Shown: positions 52,325 through 62,545, counted from the first letter of the stretch. The stretch is DNA of 64,000 nucleotides from an uncultured SAR86 cluster bacterium (GCA_902570035.1 CACFWO010000005.1:59467-123466); one strand, 5' to 3'. The notes: generated by a model not told the origin, from the letters alone. Translations and numbers: made by a program.

Positions 52325-53094
52325 AAGATTCCAACTAATGTGATCGATAGGATAATTCTGTACAAAACAAAGGGAGTGAATCCTATTTTTTGTATGAAAG
52401 ATAAAAATAAATTAATGCATAAAAGAGATATAGCAAAGGAAATTAATCCGCCAAGAATTAAAATAGACCAGTCAATAGTCTCTTCTGATTGAATTGCTTC
52501 TATTGAGCTTCCCAATAAGACTGCCGACAATGTAGGTATTGATAAAAGAAAAGAGAATCTAGCTGCATCTTCCCTGCTATAACTTAATATTAAAGCTCCG
52601 ATCATAGTGATGGCCGATCTTGAGACCCCTGGCATGAGAGCAAATATTTGAAAAATGCCAACGATAAAAGAATCCTTGAGATCAATGGATTCGATTGAAT
52701 TCGTTTTTCTACCGTATTTATCTGCAATGAATAAAAAAATTGCAAATAAAAAAGTGGTGAGAATTAGAAATTCCAAAGAACGAAAATTCTGTTCAATAAA
52801 ATCCCCTCCTAGGAAACCAACTAATGCAACAGGTAAGGTTGCTACTATTAAACACAATAATAGATTTTGCTTGTAAGGGGAAAATACTCTTTGAATTAAT
52901 ACGCTGACTTCCTTTCTAAAGGCGTAAATTATCGCAAAAAGGCTACCGCCATGAACATATATGTCAAAGAGTATTCCTTGATCCTGCCAGCCAAACAACT
53001 TTGAAATTAGGATTAAGTGAGCTGAACTACTTATAGGAAGAAATTCGGTTATTCCTTGTACTATTGATAAAACGACTATCTGAATTAAATCCAT
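52315..53094 (-). CDS. uppP: Undecaprenyl-diphosphatase UppP/BacA
   Basis: 259 aa, eight TM helices. Catalytic motifs: QGITEFLPISSSAHLIL (about 14-30; conserved Glu and Ser-rich PISSSAH) and MPGVSRSAITMIGAL (about 154-168; Arg essential). It dephosphorylates undecaprenyl pyrophosphate in the membrane for peptidoglycan and other surface polymers. Between tsaB (6-nt gap) and rsmJ. Confidence 0.93.
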   Translation of the reverse strand: MDLIQIVVLSIVQGITEFLPISSSAHLILISKLFGWQDQGILFDIYVHGGSLFAIIYAFRKEVSVLIQRVFSPYKQNLLLCLIVATLPVALVGFLGGDFIEQNFRSLEFLILTTFLFAIFLFIADKYGRKTNSIESIDLKDSFIVGIFQIFALMPGVSRSAITMIGALILSYSREDAARFSFLLSIPTLSAVLLGSSIEAIQSEETIDWSILILGGLISFAISLLCINLFLSFIQKIGFTPFVLYRIILSITLVGILWI

Positions 53095-53100
53095 GTGGAA

Positions 53101-53757
53101 CTATTTCCAGTGATCTTTATTGGATAGGTAATTCGGCACTATAAAGCTATTGCCCTGTGGAGACGCTACATCACTGATGGTAATAAACTCGAACATACTT
53201 TTTGCTTCAGGTTGTATAAAAGAAAAATTTTTGCTTTTAAGAATATTCATCATATCTGTATTTTCTGACGAAGTTATCACATGATAATCTTTATGCTCCT
53301 TTAAGAAAGTTGCCAGGTCCTGATTTTGCAAGATAAATTCCTCAGTTTTGCTATCTAAAAGACTTTCTTTGTCATCAAATTTTGAAGCAGCAAATTCTCC
53401 CATACCTAAGCTAATTAAACTGACTACTTTTCCTTTTGATTCATTTTGATAAGCAGTTGAAGCTAGAACTTTGAGGCTAGAAATTCCGAAACATTTAATT
53501 CTGTGAATTAAATTAAAAGATTGAGCAACTCCACATCCGACTCTCAAGCCCGTAAAAGATCCTGGACCGTAACTTATTAAAATTTTATCTAATTGCTCCA
53601 GGGATAATTGAGATTGGTCCAAAAGCTCATCGATCAATGCAAGAATGACTTTTCCGTGCTGACTTTTGTTCGTATCTTCTTCAAAAAATATTTGCCCATC
53701 TTTGAAAACTGCAATTGAGCAATATATTGCAGACGTTTCGATTGCAAGTACGTTCAC
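53101..53757 (-). CDS. tsaB: tRNA threonylcarbamoyladenosine biosynthesis protein TsaB
   Basis: 218 aa ASKHA-fold protein: [17 protein letters not shown] (about 2-18), [20 protein letters not shown] (about 60-79). TsaB partners TsaD and TsaE to put t6A at position 37 of ANN-decoding tRNAs. The C-terminal part is divergent, as usual in the family. The start overlaps the adk stop by 4 nt. Confidence 0.92.
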   Translation of the reverse strand: MNVLAIETSAIYCSIAVFKDGQIFFEEDTNKSQHGKVILALIDELLDQSQLSLEQLDKILISYGPGSFTGLRVGCGVAQSFNLIHRIKCFGISSLKVLASTAYQNESKGKVVSLISLGMGEFAASKFDDKESLLDSKTEEFILQNQDLATFLKEHKDYHVITSSENTDMMNILKSKNFSFIQPEAKSMFEFITISDVASPQGNSFIVPNYLSNKDHWK

Positions 53758-54404
53758 TTATTTCTGAAGAAATTTAGAATAAATTGACTGATTGATTCAA
53801 CGCTACCGGAGCCATCAACTGTAAGATAATCAAGATCATTATTTGTTTGCTTGGCTTTATAGAAACTTATTAATGGCTCAGTCTGATTTCTATAGACAAT
53901 CAATCTCTCTTCAACCACCTCTCTTTTATCATCATCTCTTTGAATTAACTCTTCCCCAGTTAAGTCATCAAAACCTTCCTTTTTTGGGGGATTAAATTTA
54001 ACGTGGTAGTTCCTGCCAGACGATATGTGAACTCTTCTTCCGGACATTCTTTCAATAATATTTTCATCATCTAGCTGAATTTCAATAATTAAATCAATTC
54101 CTATATTGGCATCATCTAATGCTTGGGCCTGAGGAATTGTTCTTGGAAAACCATCAAATAAGACTCCATTTGAGCAGTCAGGTTTTTTTAATCTTTCCAC
54201 TACCAATCCTACAATAATGTCATCAGAAACAAGTGCTCCTTTATCCATGACCTTTTTAGCTTCAATTCCTAAAGGCGACCCCTCCTCAATGGCTTCTCTA
54301 AGCATATTTCCGGTGGAGATATGAGGTATATTGAGAGCCTGTATTATGCTTTCAGCTTGAGTTCCTTTTCCTGCTCCTGGTGGCCCAAGTAGAATAATTC
54401 TCAT
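53754..54404 (-). CDS. adk: Adenylate kinase
   Basis: 216 aa. P-loop [13 protein letters not shown] (about 5-17), NMP-binding [10 protein letters not shown] (about 30), [11 protein letters not shown] (about 83), [26 protein letters not shown] (about 118-140, no Cys, so no structural zinc) and [14 protein letters not shown] (about 155). It equilibrates ATP, ADP and AMP. Overlaps acpS by 1 nt and tsaB by 4 nt. Confidence 0.96.
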   Translation of the reverse strand: MRIILLGPPGAGKGTQAESIIQALNIPHISTGNMLREAIEEGSPLGIEAKKVMDKGALVSDDIIVGLVVERLKKPDCSNGVLFDGFPRTIPQAQALDDANIGIDLIIEIQLDDENIIERMSGRRVHISSGRNYHVKFNPPKKEGFDDLTGEELIQRDDDKREVVEERLIVYRNQTEPLISFYKAKQTNNDLDYLTVDGSGSVESISQFILNFFRNK

Positions 54405-54817
54405 TAGGTATCCTCTTTTATGGCGTGAGCAACGGCAACGGCAAGAGAATCGGTATCGCTTAGACTTATGGATATTTCAGTTAATTTTATTTTTTTAGCA
54501 ATATCTTTCGCTTTCCCTTTAAGTTCCACTTCTGGGCCGCCGTAACGTCTGTGAATAATAATATCTCTAGGACGAACTCCGTTCGTGAAACCATACCCTA
54601 AAACTTTTGAAACAGCTTCCTTTCCAGCAAAATTTTTAGCAAGGTACCTTGCACCGTTGTAACCTTTTCTTTTTGAAAAAATATCAATTTCACTTTCATC
54701 ATAAAGTCTTGTTAGCATTCGCATTCCAAATTTTTCATAAGATTTTTCTAGTCTTTTAATCTCGATGAGATCTATACCACTTCTCAACTTTTTATTAATT
54801 GAAATATTTTCTTGCAT
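54404..54817 (-). CDS. acpS: Holo-[acyl-carrier-protein] synthase AcpS
   Basis: 137 aa. [18 protein letters not shown] (about 14-31; catalytic/metal Asp in GIDL), [18 protein letters not shown] (about 60-77; Glu metal ligand). It attaches the 4'-phosphopantetheine arm to ACP. An N-terminal extension of about ten residues precedes the family start and overlaps recO by 23 nt. In E. coli pdxJ stands between recO and acpS; here it is missing. Confidence 0.93.
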   Translation of the reverse strand: MQENISINKKLRSGIDLIEIKRLEKSYEKFGMRMLTRLYDESEIDIFSKRKGYNGARYLAKNFAGKEAVSKVLGYGFTNGVRPRDIIIHRRYGGPEVELKGKAKDIAKKIKLTEISISLSDTDSLAVAVAHAIKEDT

Positions 54818-55487
54818 TCAACTCTTTACCCAGGATCGCTTCCAATGATTCTCTAAAAATAGATTTTATTACTTTCTTAGTGATATTATTTGAAAACTTT
54901 CCAGACATAAAATCTAATAAATGCTGCCCTTTAAAGGATGATTCTAATTCTCCTTTATTCAAGGAATATATACCTCTTAATGGACTGAATAGATAATCCT
55001 GATCGGGTTCAATTGATCTTCCGACATCATTTTTAGTCAAATCAAAACCATAACCTAAATCTGTAATTAATCTATATTCAAAATTTCTTAAAGATAGTTC
55101 TAGGATCTCATCTTTATTATCTAATGTCATAAGGCTCATTAATTCATCATAGTCTTTAAATACGACAGGAATATCATGTTCTTTTTCAAAAATTTTTAAA
55201 ATCAGTTCATTGAGGTAAATAAGAATTTTAAGATTTTTGGGAGCTATTGGAATTTGCTTATTTATTTCACATTCGAAGATGGTTTTCAGAGCATTTTTAT
55301 CAGAGTAACTGATATAAAGTTCTGAGCCTGGAGATAAGATATTCGCAAATTTACTCCCTTTTCGTTTAGCGCCTTTTAACAAGGCATTGAGGATTCCAAA
55401 ATCCTTTGTCAGAAAACTTGCTATAACGCTTGTCTCTGAATAATCTCTTGCATGCAGAAGAAAGGCTAGACTATTTCTAGTTTTCAT
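54795..55487 (-). CDS. recO: DNA repair protein RecO
   Basis: 230 aa. N-terminal OB-fold: FLLHARDYSETSVIASFLTKDFGILNALLKGAKRKGSKF (about 9-47), then a helical domain (about 75-225). No zinc-finger cysteines are seen, as in many gammaproteobacteria. Loads RecA at gaps in the RecFOR pathway. Overlaps era by 11 nt. The identification rests on the OB-fold pattern and the era-recO order. Confidence 0.9.
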   Translation of the reverse strand: MKTRNSLAFLLHARDYSETSVIASFLTKDFGILNALLKGAKRKGSKFANILSPGSELYISYSDKNALKTIFECEINKQIPIAPKNLKILIYLNELILKIFEKEHDIPVVFKDYDELMSLMTLDNKDEILELSLRNFEYRLITDLGYGFDLTKNDVGRSIEPDQDYLFSPLRGIYSLNKGELESSFKGQHLLDFMSGKFSNNITKKVIKSIFRESLEAILGKELNARKYFN

Positions 55488-56379
55488 ATTTTTTCAAGTC
55501 GTAGCCAAGTTGAGAGATCCAATTAACATCATCGGTCCATTTTTTTTTGACTTTCACCCATAATTCTAAAAATACTTTTTTATCGTACTCAAATTGAATT
55601 TCTTTTCTTGCTGCCGTTCCAATAGATTTCATCATATCCCCTTTTTTTCCCAGCAATATAGGTTTATGTGACTTACTATCCACGTATATAGTTGCAGAAA
55701 TACTGAGTAATTTCTTATCTTCCTTTAAGGCATCTATGATGATACTGATGCTGTAAGGTAGTTCATCGCCCAACCTATTTATGGCCTTTTCTCTGATTAT
55801 CTCTGAGATAAAAAATTCCTTAGACAAGTCTGTTACAAAATCTTCCTCGTAATGCGGTTGGCCATGAGGTAGATAATTATTAATTACTTCATACAGCTCT
55901 TTTGGAGCATTTTTATTTTTCAGGGCTGATATAGGGATGATCTCTTCAAAATCGAACTTTGCATTTAATTTTTCTATTGTTGGTAATAAATCTTCTTTAT
56001 TCTTTATCCTGTCTATCTTATTTATCACCAAAATTACGGGGATTTTAGATCCGTTTAATTGCTTGATAATTCTTTCTTCTTCCTCGCCCCATCTATCTCG
56101 ATCGACAATGAACAAAATAAGGTCAACATTCTTTAAAGCATGCATTGCCACCTGGTTCATATATTTATTTAGAGCTTTTTTATGCCCGGTATGAACACCG
56201 GGCGTATCAAGAAATATTGCCTGCATATCTTCATGATTCCATGCTCCAAGAATTCTATTTCTTGTGGTTTGAGGCTTCCTTGATGTAATCGCTAACTTTC
56301 TTTCCAAAATTTTATTGAGCAAGGTAGATTTACCAACATTAGTTTTTCCAACTATTGATATAAATCCAAACTTACTCAT
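55477..56379 (-). CDS. era: GTPase Era
   Basis: 300 aa. G1 GKTNVGKSTLLNKIL (about 11-25), G2 TRNRIL region, G3 DTPGVH (about 58-63), G4 NKID (about 120), G5 SALKN, then a C-terminal KH domain with KPILLGKKGDMMKSIGTAARKEIQ (about 236-259). Binds 16S rRNA 3' end during small-subunit assembly. Overlaps rnc by 8 nt. Confidence 0.96.
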   Translation of the reverse strand: MSKFGFISIVGKTNVGKSTLLNKILERKLAITSRKPQTTRNRILGAWNHEDMQAIFLDTPGVHTGHKKALNKYMNQVAMHALKNVDLILFIVDRDRWGEEEERIIKQLNGSKIPVILVINKIDRIKNKEDLLPTIEKLNAKFDFEEIIPISALKNKNAPKELYEVINNYLPHGQPHYEEDFVTDLSKEFFISEIIREKAINRLGDELPYSISIIIDALKEDKKLLSISATIYVDSKSHKPILLGKKGDMMKSIGTAARKEIQFEYDKKVFLELWVKVKKKWTDDVNWISQLGYDLKKYEN

Positions 56380-57037
56380 CTTTCATCAAGTGTTTCAAAT
56401 AATTTTCAGCAGCATCTTTCTCTGCCTCTTTGATGCTCGAGCCTTTACCTAAAAAGTGTTTGTTTTGTTCAGATACTATGGAGCTTTCGAATAAACCTTC
56501 TTTCGGTGAAGTATTCAGATATTTTGGTAAAGGTAGTTGCCTTTTTTGCAGGAGCTCTTGGAGCTCTGTTTTTGGGTCTTTTTCCAGAGATAAATCCATC
56601 AAATCGTTGAATTTTTCAAAAACTTGAGACAACCAATTAGAAGTATTCTCAAAGTTTGAATCGAAGTAGATGGCGGCAACTAATGACTCAAAAGTATTCC
56701 CTAAAATTTCTGTTTGATGGATTTTTTTTCTACTAATTGAATTTCCCAGTATTACAAATTCCTCCAATTTAAAATTTTTAGCAAGCCTGCCTAGATTTTT
56801 TCTGCTAACAATTTTTGATCTTAGAGAACTTAGCTCACCCTCACTAAAATCTTTATTTTTATTCATTAGCCAGATTGATGCGCACAGATTAATAATTGAG
56901 TCGCCTAAAAATTCATAAATTTCATTATTTTCTTGAGAAAAACTCCTATGAGTTAGTGAAAGTTTTAATAATTCTCTTTTAGAAAATTTATATGAGAGTA
57001 GTTCCTCTAAAGAATCTAAATTATTTGATAAGCCCAT
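56372..57037 (-). CDS. rnc: Ribonuclease III
   Basis: 221 aa. Catalytic signature NEIYEFLGDSIINL (about 38-51; usual NERLEFLGD) with Glu and Asp, second acidic pair LGNTFESLVAAIYFDS (about 109-124), and a C-terminal dsRNA-binding domain (about 150-221) with KHFLGKGSSIKEAEKDAAENYL. Cuts structured RNA, including rRNA precursors. Overlaps lepB by 17 nt. Confidence 0.95.
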   Translation of the reverse strand: MGLSNNLDSLEELLSYKFSKRELLKLSLTHRSFSQENNEIYEFLGDSIINLCASIWLMNKNKDFSEGELSSLRSKIVSRKNLGRLAKNFKLEEFVILGNSISRKKIHQTEILGNTFESLVAAIYFDSNFENTSNWLSQVFEKFNDLMDLSLEKDPKTELQELLQKRQLPLPKYLNTSPKEGLFESSIVSEQNKHFLGKGSSIKEAEKDAAENYLKHLMKDE

Positions 57038-58001
57038 TTCTTGATAATGACGGCAAACACGAAAAACACTCCCAATGCATCCAGATTAGTGAGGCTTTAC
57101 CGGTAATTTCTTCTTGTGGAACTAGTCCCCATCTTCTGCTATCAAGGCTGTTATCTCTATTATCTCCAGCAAGAAAATAATATCCTTCGGGAACATTCCA
57201 GGAACCGTTCTCAGGTTTTCTAGAAAGTTTTCGAACAATATATTCCTTGCCTTCGTTTATTTCCTCGATTAATTCCTCTTGATCTCTCTTATCAAGAATT
57301 TTTTGATCAAGTTTAATGCCGTTAATGATGAATTCTTTATTTCTGTAGATAACTTCATCGCCCGGTTCAGCTATTACCCTCTTAATATATTTAACACCCT
57401 GTGATGTGCAATTTTCAGACAGGATACTCCAGTAATACATTCTCTGATTTTTCTCTCTATCTGATGAATAAGATCCTTTAGGATTAGCAATATCAAAATC
57501 AGAGCTACATTTAGTGTGTTCTGGAACAAAAATTACCACATCACCTCTTTTTGGATTTCCCGTAGGAATAAAAGTTTTTTGATTTATTGGATTTCTTAAT
57601 CCATATGTAAATTTCTCTACTAACAAAAAATCTCCTATTTTCAATCCTGGAAACATAGAAGATGAAGGAATTTGGAAAGGTTCATATAAAAAAGAACGAA
57701 AGATCATTATCGCTAATATGATGATAAAAAAACTTCTACTCTCTTTGCTTGCTCTAGGAATGACAAAATATTTGGCAAGCAGCCAAATCAACAGGGAGCC
57801 AAAAGTCAAAAAAACAAGAACTATACCAAAGTCTAGATTCAGTCTTAACCAAGCATAAAGAGCAAAAAATGGAAAAACAAAGGTTATTCTGTTAATTAAT
57901 TTTGAGTGTCGTCCTTCGTATTTAGCCTCGGAAACTAACCAGCCAACGATGCCTAATAAAGAAATCAGCAAAGAAAAATAAAGAAGAAAATAATAATTCA
58001 T
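57021..58001 (-). CDS. lepB: Signal peptidase I
   Basis: 326 aa. Three hydrophobic segments near the N-terminus (about 4-22, 40-58 and 63-82; a TM more than usual can be seen) and one near 95-112, then catalytic Ser in FQIPSSSMFPGLKIGDFLLVEKF (about 115-137), Lys in VKYIKRVIAEPGDEV (about 205-219) and GDNRDNSLDSRRWGLVP (about 282-298). Removes signal peptides. Starts 1 nt from the lepA stop (overlap of 1 nt). Confidence 0.95.
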   Translation of the reverse strand: MNYYFLLYFSLLISLLGIVGWLVSEAKYEGRHSKLINRITFVFPFFALYAWLRLNLDFGIVLVFLTFGSLLIWLLAKYFVIPRASKESRSFFIIILAIMIFRSFLYEPFQIPSSSMFPGLKIGDFLLVEKFTYGLRNPINQKTFIPTGNPKRGDVVIFVPEHTKCSSDFDIANPKGSYSSDREKNQRMYYWSILSENCTSQGVKYIKRVIAEPGDEVIYRNKEFIINGIKLDQKILDKRDQEELIEEINEGKEYIVRKLSRKPENGSWNVPEGYYFLAGDNRDNSLDSRRWGLVPQEEITGKASLIWMHWECFSCLPSLSRNGLIK

Positions 58002-59782
58002 TATTTATTTACTTTCAGGACTGAAAGGAAAGCTTCTTGGGGAACTTCAACCTTTCCAATATGTCTCATTTTTTTCTTCCCAGCTTTTTGTTTCTCTAAA
58101 AGTTTTTTCTTTCTAGTAACATCTCCTCCATAGAGTTTAGCAGTAACATCTTTTCTAAAAGCTTTGACTGTTTCTCTTGCAAGAATCTTTCCTCCTATTG
58201 CAGCTTGGATAGCGACATCATACATCTGACGAGGAATGACTTCTCTTAACGATTTAACGAGTTGCCTTCCTTTAAAATCAGATTGGGATTTGTGAACCAT
58301 AGAGCTAAGGGCATCAACTTTTTCTCCATTTAATAAGATATCCATTTTCACCATTTGGCTTTCTTGAAAACGATCAAAATCATAATCAAGAGAAGCGTAT
58401 CCTTTGCTAGTTGATTTTAGCCGATCAAAAAAATCTAAAATTATCTCATTCATAGGTAAGTCATAAACTAATTCAATTTGTCCACCGACATACCTTAATG
58501 ATTTCTGTACGCCTCTTTTTTCAACGCATAATTCGATTACGTTTCCTACATAGGTTTCTGGAGTTAGCACGGTAGCTTTCGCAATAGGTTCACGAATCTT
58601 CTCGATAGAGGCAGGATCAGGAAATTTGCTAGGGTTTTCAACTTCCTCAATCTCTCCTCCCTTGTTTTCAATTTCATAAACAACCGTAGGAGCTGTAGCG
58701 AGAAGCTCTATGCCATACTCTCTTTTAATTCTCTCAATCACAATTTCCATATGAAGGGTGCCTAAAAACCCACATCTAAAACCCGACCCTAAAGCTTGAC
58801 TCTGCTCTGGGTGAAAAGATAAAGCCGCATCATTAATGGCTAATTTTTCTAAAGATTCTCTAAATGATTCAAATTCTCCTGAGTCTAAAGGGTATAAAGC
58901 AGCAAAAACCTGAGGATTAATCTTTTTAAATCCAGGAAGTATTTTTGTATCTTTAGGTAAACATATAGTGTCACCTACTGGAGCTCCTCTTACCTCTCTT
59001 ACCCCCGCACAAATAAATCCAACATCTCCTTTGGAGAGTGATTTTCTATCTTCAGGTTTTGGAGTGAATACACCAATTTTTTCAACAGTATGAATTTGAT
59101 TATTTGAACTAATTTTTACTTTTTGACCTAGGTCTATTGATCCAGAAAAAATTCTTATCAGAGACACTACCCCAAGGTATTGATCAAACCATGAGTCAAT
59201 TATGAGAGCTTGTAGAGAATCATCTGCATCATCTGGGGGCGGAACTTGAACTACTAATTGTTCAAGAAGATTATCAATGCCCTGACCATTCTTTGCACTG
59301 ATTTCAGGACAATCAGATGCATCAATTCCTATAATTTCTTCAATTTCCTTCCTAACCTTATCTGGATCGGCTTGAGGAAGATCGATTTTATTCAATACAG
59401 GAAAAATATTAACGCCCTGCTCTATCGCTGTATAACAAGTTGAAACTGTCTGAGCTTCAACGCCTTGTGAAGCATCAACAAGGAGAATTGCTCCTTCGCA
59501 TGCTGCCAGAGATCTCGAAACTTCGTAAGAAAAGTCTACATGTCCCGGAGTATCAATTAGATTTAATTGATAATTAGTACCTTCTTTAGTTGAGTATTCA
59601 AGAAAAACAGATTGAGCCTTGATTGTTATGCCCCTTTCTCTTTCAAGCTCGAGAGAATCTAAGACTTGCTCTTTCATCTCTCTAGAAGATAAGCCTCCAC
59701 AGTGTTCTATGAGCCTATCAGCTAGAGTGGATTTGCCGTGATCGATGTGAGCTATGATCGAAAAATTTCTTATGTTGTCCAT
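58001..59782 (-). CDS. lepA: Elongation factor 4 (LepA)
   Basis: 593 aa translational GTPase. [14 protein letters not shown] (about 11-24; G1), [10 protein letters not shown] (about 48), [12 protein letters not shown] (about 77-88), NKIDLP (about 131), [19 protein letters not shown] (about 332-350) and the LepA-specific C-terminal [25 protein letters not shown] (about 555-579; quoted in parts). It back-translocates or remodels stalled ribosomes. Head of the lepA-lepB-rnc-era-recO run. Confidence 0.97.
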   Translation of the reverse strand: MDNIRNFSIIAHIDHGKSTLADRLIEHCGGLSSREMKEQVLDSLELERERGITIKAQSVFLEYSTKEGTNYQLNLIDTPGHVDFSYEVSRSLAACEGAILLVDASQGVEAQTVSTCYTAIEQGVNIFPVLNKIDLPQADPDKVRKEIEEIIGIDASDCPEISAKNGQGIDNLLEQLVVQVPPPDDADDSLQALIIDSWFDQYLGVVSLIRIFSGSIDLGQKVKISSNNQIHTVEKIGVFTPKPEDRKSLSKGDVGFICAGVREVRGAPVGDTICLPKDTKILPGFKKINPQVFAALYPLDSGEFESFRESLEKLAINDAALSFHPEQSQALGSGFRCGFLGTLHMEIVIERIKREYGIELLATAPTVVYEIENKGGEIEEVENPSKFPDPASIEKIREPIAKATVLTPETYVGNVIELCVEKRGVQKSLRYVGGQIELVYDLPMNEIILDFFDRLKSTSKGYASLDYDFDRFQESQMVKMDILLNGEKVDALSSMVHKSQSDFKGRQLVKSLREVIPRQMYDVAIQAAIGGKILARETVKAFRKDVTAKLYGGDVTRKKKLLEKQKAGKKKMRHIGKVEVPQEAFLSVLKVNK

Positions 59783-59819
59783 TATTTAGTGCTTTTTAAA
59801 AAAGCTGGACAATTATCCC

Positions 59820-61238
59820 TTATTTTTTAATTTTTATCGTAACAAATGCACCATTTTTGTTTCTTACAAACCTTAAGGGGATAACATTTTCATTATTCAA
59901 ATCTTCAAGAGCATTTTCATATTCTGTTTTGGACGAAACATTAGTCATGCCGATTCTTGTGATCACATCTCCTCTTCTCAGCCCTGCATCAAAGGCAGGC
60001 CCAGAAACTACCCTGCTTACCACTACGCCTTCTTTAACGCCAAAATTTTCTTTTATCTTTTCAACGTCCGTATTTCTTCTTTCAGCTATGTCTTCAAAAT
60101 CTTCAACCATCATGCCAAGTCTGTTATTTTTTGGTGCTGAAGCAATTGGGTTACTATCCTCTTCAGGTTCTTCTAGTTCTCCTACAGTCACTCTGATAGA
60201 TTTTTTTCTACCGTCTCTGTAAACATTAGCCTTGACTTCTTCTCCAGGGGAGATTCTACCGACAACCATTGGCAGATCACCTGAATAAATAATTTCATTC
60301 CCATCAAAATCTACAATCACGTCACCATCTTTAAGGCCTGAAGATTCAGCAGGGCTGTCGGTTAAAACGCTTCCAATTAATGCTCCTCTAGGTACATCCA
60401 ATCCAAAAGAATCCGCTAGATCCTTTGTTACTTCTTGAACGCTTACTCCTAACCAGCCTCTTTTAACGAATCCATCTTCTCTTAATTGATCAATAATTTC
60501 TTGGGCATAGTTGATAGGAATTGTGAAAGAAATCCCCATGTATCCCCCTCTGTTTGAGTAAATCATTGCGTTAATACCGATTACTTCACCATCTAAATTG
60601 AATAGAGGACCTCCTGAATTTCCTGGATTAATCGCAACATCAGATTGTAAAAAAGGGATATAAGAAGTTCCTTGACCAGGAACACTTCTAGCTTTGGCGC
60701 TAATAATTCCTGCTGTGACCGAAAAATTTAATCTATAAGGCGAACCAATGGCTAGAACCCAGTCACCTACATCCACATCATCAGAGTCTCCCAAATCTAA
60801 AAAAGGTAAGGATTCTTTTGCAGATATCTTCAATAGGGCAACATCAGATTTTTTATCACTTCCAACGAGTTCTGCTATGAATTCTCGCCTATCGTTTAGG
60901 CTGACAAAAATCTGTGAAGCATCTTCTACGACATGATGATTCGTTATTATGTAACCATCTTTTGAAATAATGAAACCTGAGCCACCTGATCTGACCTCTC
61001 TTTCTTGCTCTCTTCTGGGTTCATCTTCAAATGGAAAAGGGAAATTAAAAAAATCATCAAATGGATTTTGTCTTCTATTGAATGGACTCATCCTATTCTG
61101 GGTGCTGATTGTTTTAATGACACTTACATTCACTACAGCAGGAGCCGCTTCATCAACTAAGTCAGAAAAATCTGGATAATCTGCTCTTGCAGAAATACTA
61201 AGCAGAAGAAAAATCACTGATATTGAAAATTTTTTCAT
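59820..61238 (-). CDS. mucD: Periplasmic serine protease DegP/MucD (HtrA family)
   Basis: 472 aa with a signal peptide (about 1-19). Catalytic triad: His in IITNHHVVEDA (about 102), Asp in KKSDVALLKI (about 132) and Ser in NPGNSGGPLF (about 207). Two PDZ domains follow (about 258-345 and 375-470). A trypsin-like quality-control protease and chaperone for outer-membrane proteins. Its place after rpoE and the anti-sigma gene matches the Pseudomonas algU-mucA-mucB-mucD order without mucB. Its stop is 37 nt before lepA. Confidence 0.95.
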   Translation of the reverse strand: MKKFSISVIFLLLSISARADYPDFSDLVDEAAPAVVNVSVIKTISTQNRMSPFNRRQNPFDDFFNFPFPFEDEPRREQEREVRSGGSGFIISKDGYIITNHHVVEDASQIFVSLNDRREFIAELVGSDKKSDVALLKISAKESLPFLDLGDSDDVDVGDWVLAIGSPYRLNFSVTAGIISAKARSVPGQGTSYIPFLQSDVAINPGNSGGPLFNLDGEVIGINAMIYSNRGGYMGISFTIPINYAQEIIDQLREDGFVKRGWLGVSVQEVTKDLADSFGLDVPRGALIGSVLTDSPAESSGLKDGDVIVDFDGNEIIYSGDLPMVVGRISPGEEVKANVYRDGRKKSIRVTVGELEEPEEDSNPIASAPKNNRLGMMVEDFEDIAERRNTDVEKIKENFGVKEGVVVSRVVSGPAFDAGLRRGDVITRIGMTNVSSKTEYENALEDLNNENVIPLRFVRNKNGAFVTIKIKK

Positions 61239-61239
61239 T

Positions 61240-61941
61240 TTATTTCCTTAAGTTTAAAAAAATCCTGTTCGACAATTCAACCAAGCCTTGGTTATTGATT
61301 TCATCACTTGATAAGTTTATGACTACTGGTTTATCGTTTGCCAAAGAATGAACCGTTATACCTGAAGAAGATAGCTTAATTCTGTCTTCTATTGAAAGGT
61401 CTCTGAATAAAACTCTAAGCTTAAAACTCCTTTTTGAATCGTTCTCTACGTAATTTGCGATTATGTCCCCTTCTTCCATAAATTCTATTTTCTTGAGGCT
61501 GCCTTTTAGATTGTTACCTATCTCTTGCAAATAACTTTCTCTTGATGAAACCTGGATATTTCCGATTGATAGCGCAGGTATAACAGAAGTTGACTTAAAC
61601 GACTCTCTTTCTTGAATTACAAAGGGTTGAAAAACAAGGCCCAGTGATAATAAAACACCAAATGCAAAACCGTAATATTTTAATTGTTTTGATTTTTCAT
61701 CTTTTGAAAATTTTACTTGTTTGATGTTAGAAGCATCTAACTCTTCCATCACTGATGAAGCTATATTTCTCGGAGAGAAATCTATTTCTGCAGTCAGTAA
61801 GGATTTGGTCTTATTCATTCTTATCCAAAGATTCTTAATCTCAGGATTTTTATTTATTTCCTCAACAAGCCTCCTAGTCTCAAATTCAGACGTTTCTCCA
61901 TCTAGTAGAGCAGACAGTCTATGTTCTATGCTATCTTCCAT
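61240..61941 (-). CDS. mucA: Anti-sigma-E factor (RseA/MucA family)
   Basis: 233 aa. N-terminal cytoplasmic anti-sigma domain begins EDSIEHRLSALLDGETSEFE (about 2-21) with the family pattern of a short acidic helix and ...NPEIKNLWIRMNKT. One TM helix (about 92-108), then a periplasmic C-terminus (about 110-233). It holds sigma-E until cleaved by DegS/RseP-type proteases. Overlaps rpoE by 11 nt. No rseB/mucB gene follows; mucD comes directly. Confidence 0.82.
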   Translation of the reverse strand: MEDSIEHRLSALLDGETSEFETRRLVEEINKNPEIKNLWIRMNKTKSLLTAEIDFSPRNIASSVMEELDASNIKQVKFSKDEKSKQLKYYGFAFGVLLSLGLVFQPFVIQERESFKSTSVIPALSIGNIQVSSRESYLQEIGNNLKGSLKKIEFMEEGDIIANYVENDSKRSFKLRVLFRDLSIEDRIKLSSSGITVHSLANDKPVVINLSSDEINNQGLVELSNRIFLNLRK

Positions 61942-62512
61942 TACTACCTTTAGCCTCGTTATTCATAGAAATTTGTATTTCATCCAATAATTGCCTTCCT
62001 CTGAATATTCTTGACCTTACTGTTCCAACGGGACAATTACATATTTTTGCAATCTCCTCGTAGTTAAGGCCATTGAATTCTCTGAGAGTTATGGCAGATT
62101 TAATCTCTTCTGGCATGTCATTAAGACATTGAAACAGCCTATCTCTCAAAGTATTGGCTTCTAAAATTGATTCTGGGCTTGGTGAATCAATGCCTATCTG
62201 AGTAAGGATGTTTTCATCTATTTCGGACTCGATAATTTCATTTTTATTATATTTACTAGAAAGATGGTTCTTTGCTGTATTTACTGCAATTCGGTAAAGC
62301 CAGGTAAAAAAAGCACTGTCTTCCTTGAAGCCTCCGATATTTATATAAGCCTTAATAAAAGCTTCCTGTGCTATATCCTCAGAAAAAGTTGGATTTTTGA
62401 AAAGTTTGTTTAATGAACCCATTAACTTATCTTGATGTTTAATAACTAGGGCCTCAAAAGCATTTTTATTGCCTTCCTTACTGAGTTTGATTAATGTTTT
62501 TTCTGAATTCAC
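61931..62512 (-). CDS. rpoE: RNA polymerase sigma factor RpoE (AlgU)
   Basis: 193 aa ECF sigma factor with GTG start. Region 2 NLFKNPTFSEDIAQEAFIKAYIN (about 35-57) and FFTWLYRIAVNTAKNHL (about 64-80); region 4 EIKSAITLREFNGLNYEEIAKICNCPVGTVRSRIFRGRQLL (about 132-172, helix-turn-helix). Controls envelope-stress genes. A sigma-E-like promoter with -35 AAACTT and -10 GTCAAA ends just before the start codon, suggesting autoregulation. Confidence 0.93.
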   Translation of the reverse strand: MNSEKTLIKLSKEGNKNAFEALVIKHQDKLMGSLNKLFKNPTFSEDIAQEAFIKAYINIGGFKEDSAFFTWLYRIAVNTAKNHLSSKYNKNEIIESEIDENILTQIGIDSPSPESILEANTLRDRLFQCLNDMPEEIKSAITLREFNGLNYEEIAKICNCPVGTVRSRIFRGRQLLDEIQISMNNEAKGSNGR

Positions 62513-62517
62513 TTTCG

Positions 62518-62544
62518 TTTGACAATTTTTTTGTTAAAAAGTTT
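62518..62544 (-). promoter_or_regulatory. Candidate autoregulatory sigma-E promoter of rpoE
   Basis: On the minus strand AAACTT (62544-62539) is followed after 15 nt by GTCAAA (62523-62518), close to the E. coli sigma-E pattern GGAACTT/GTCAAA. The predicted start falls at or within a base or two of the GTG start codon, so the mRNA may be leaderless. AT-rich context makes chance matches possible. Confidence 0.38.
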
Positions 62545-62545
62545 A

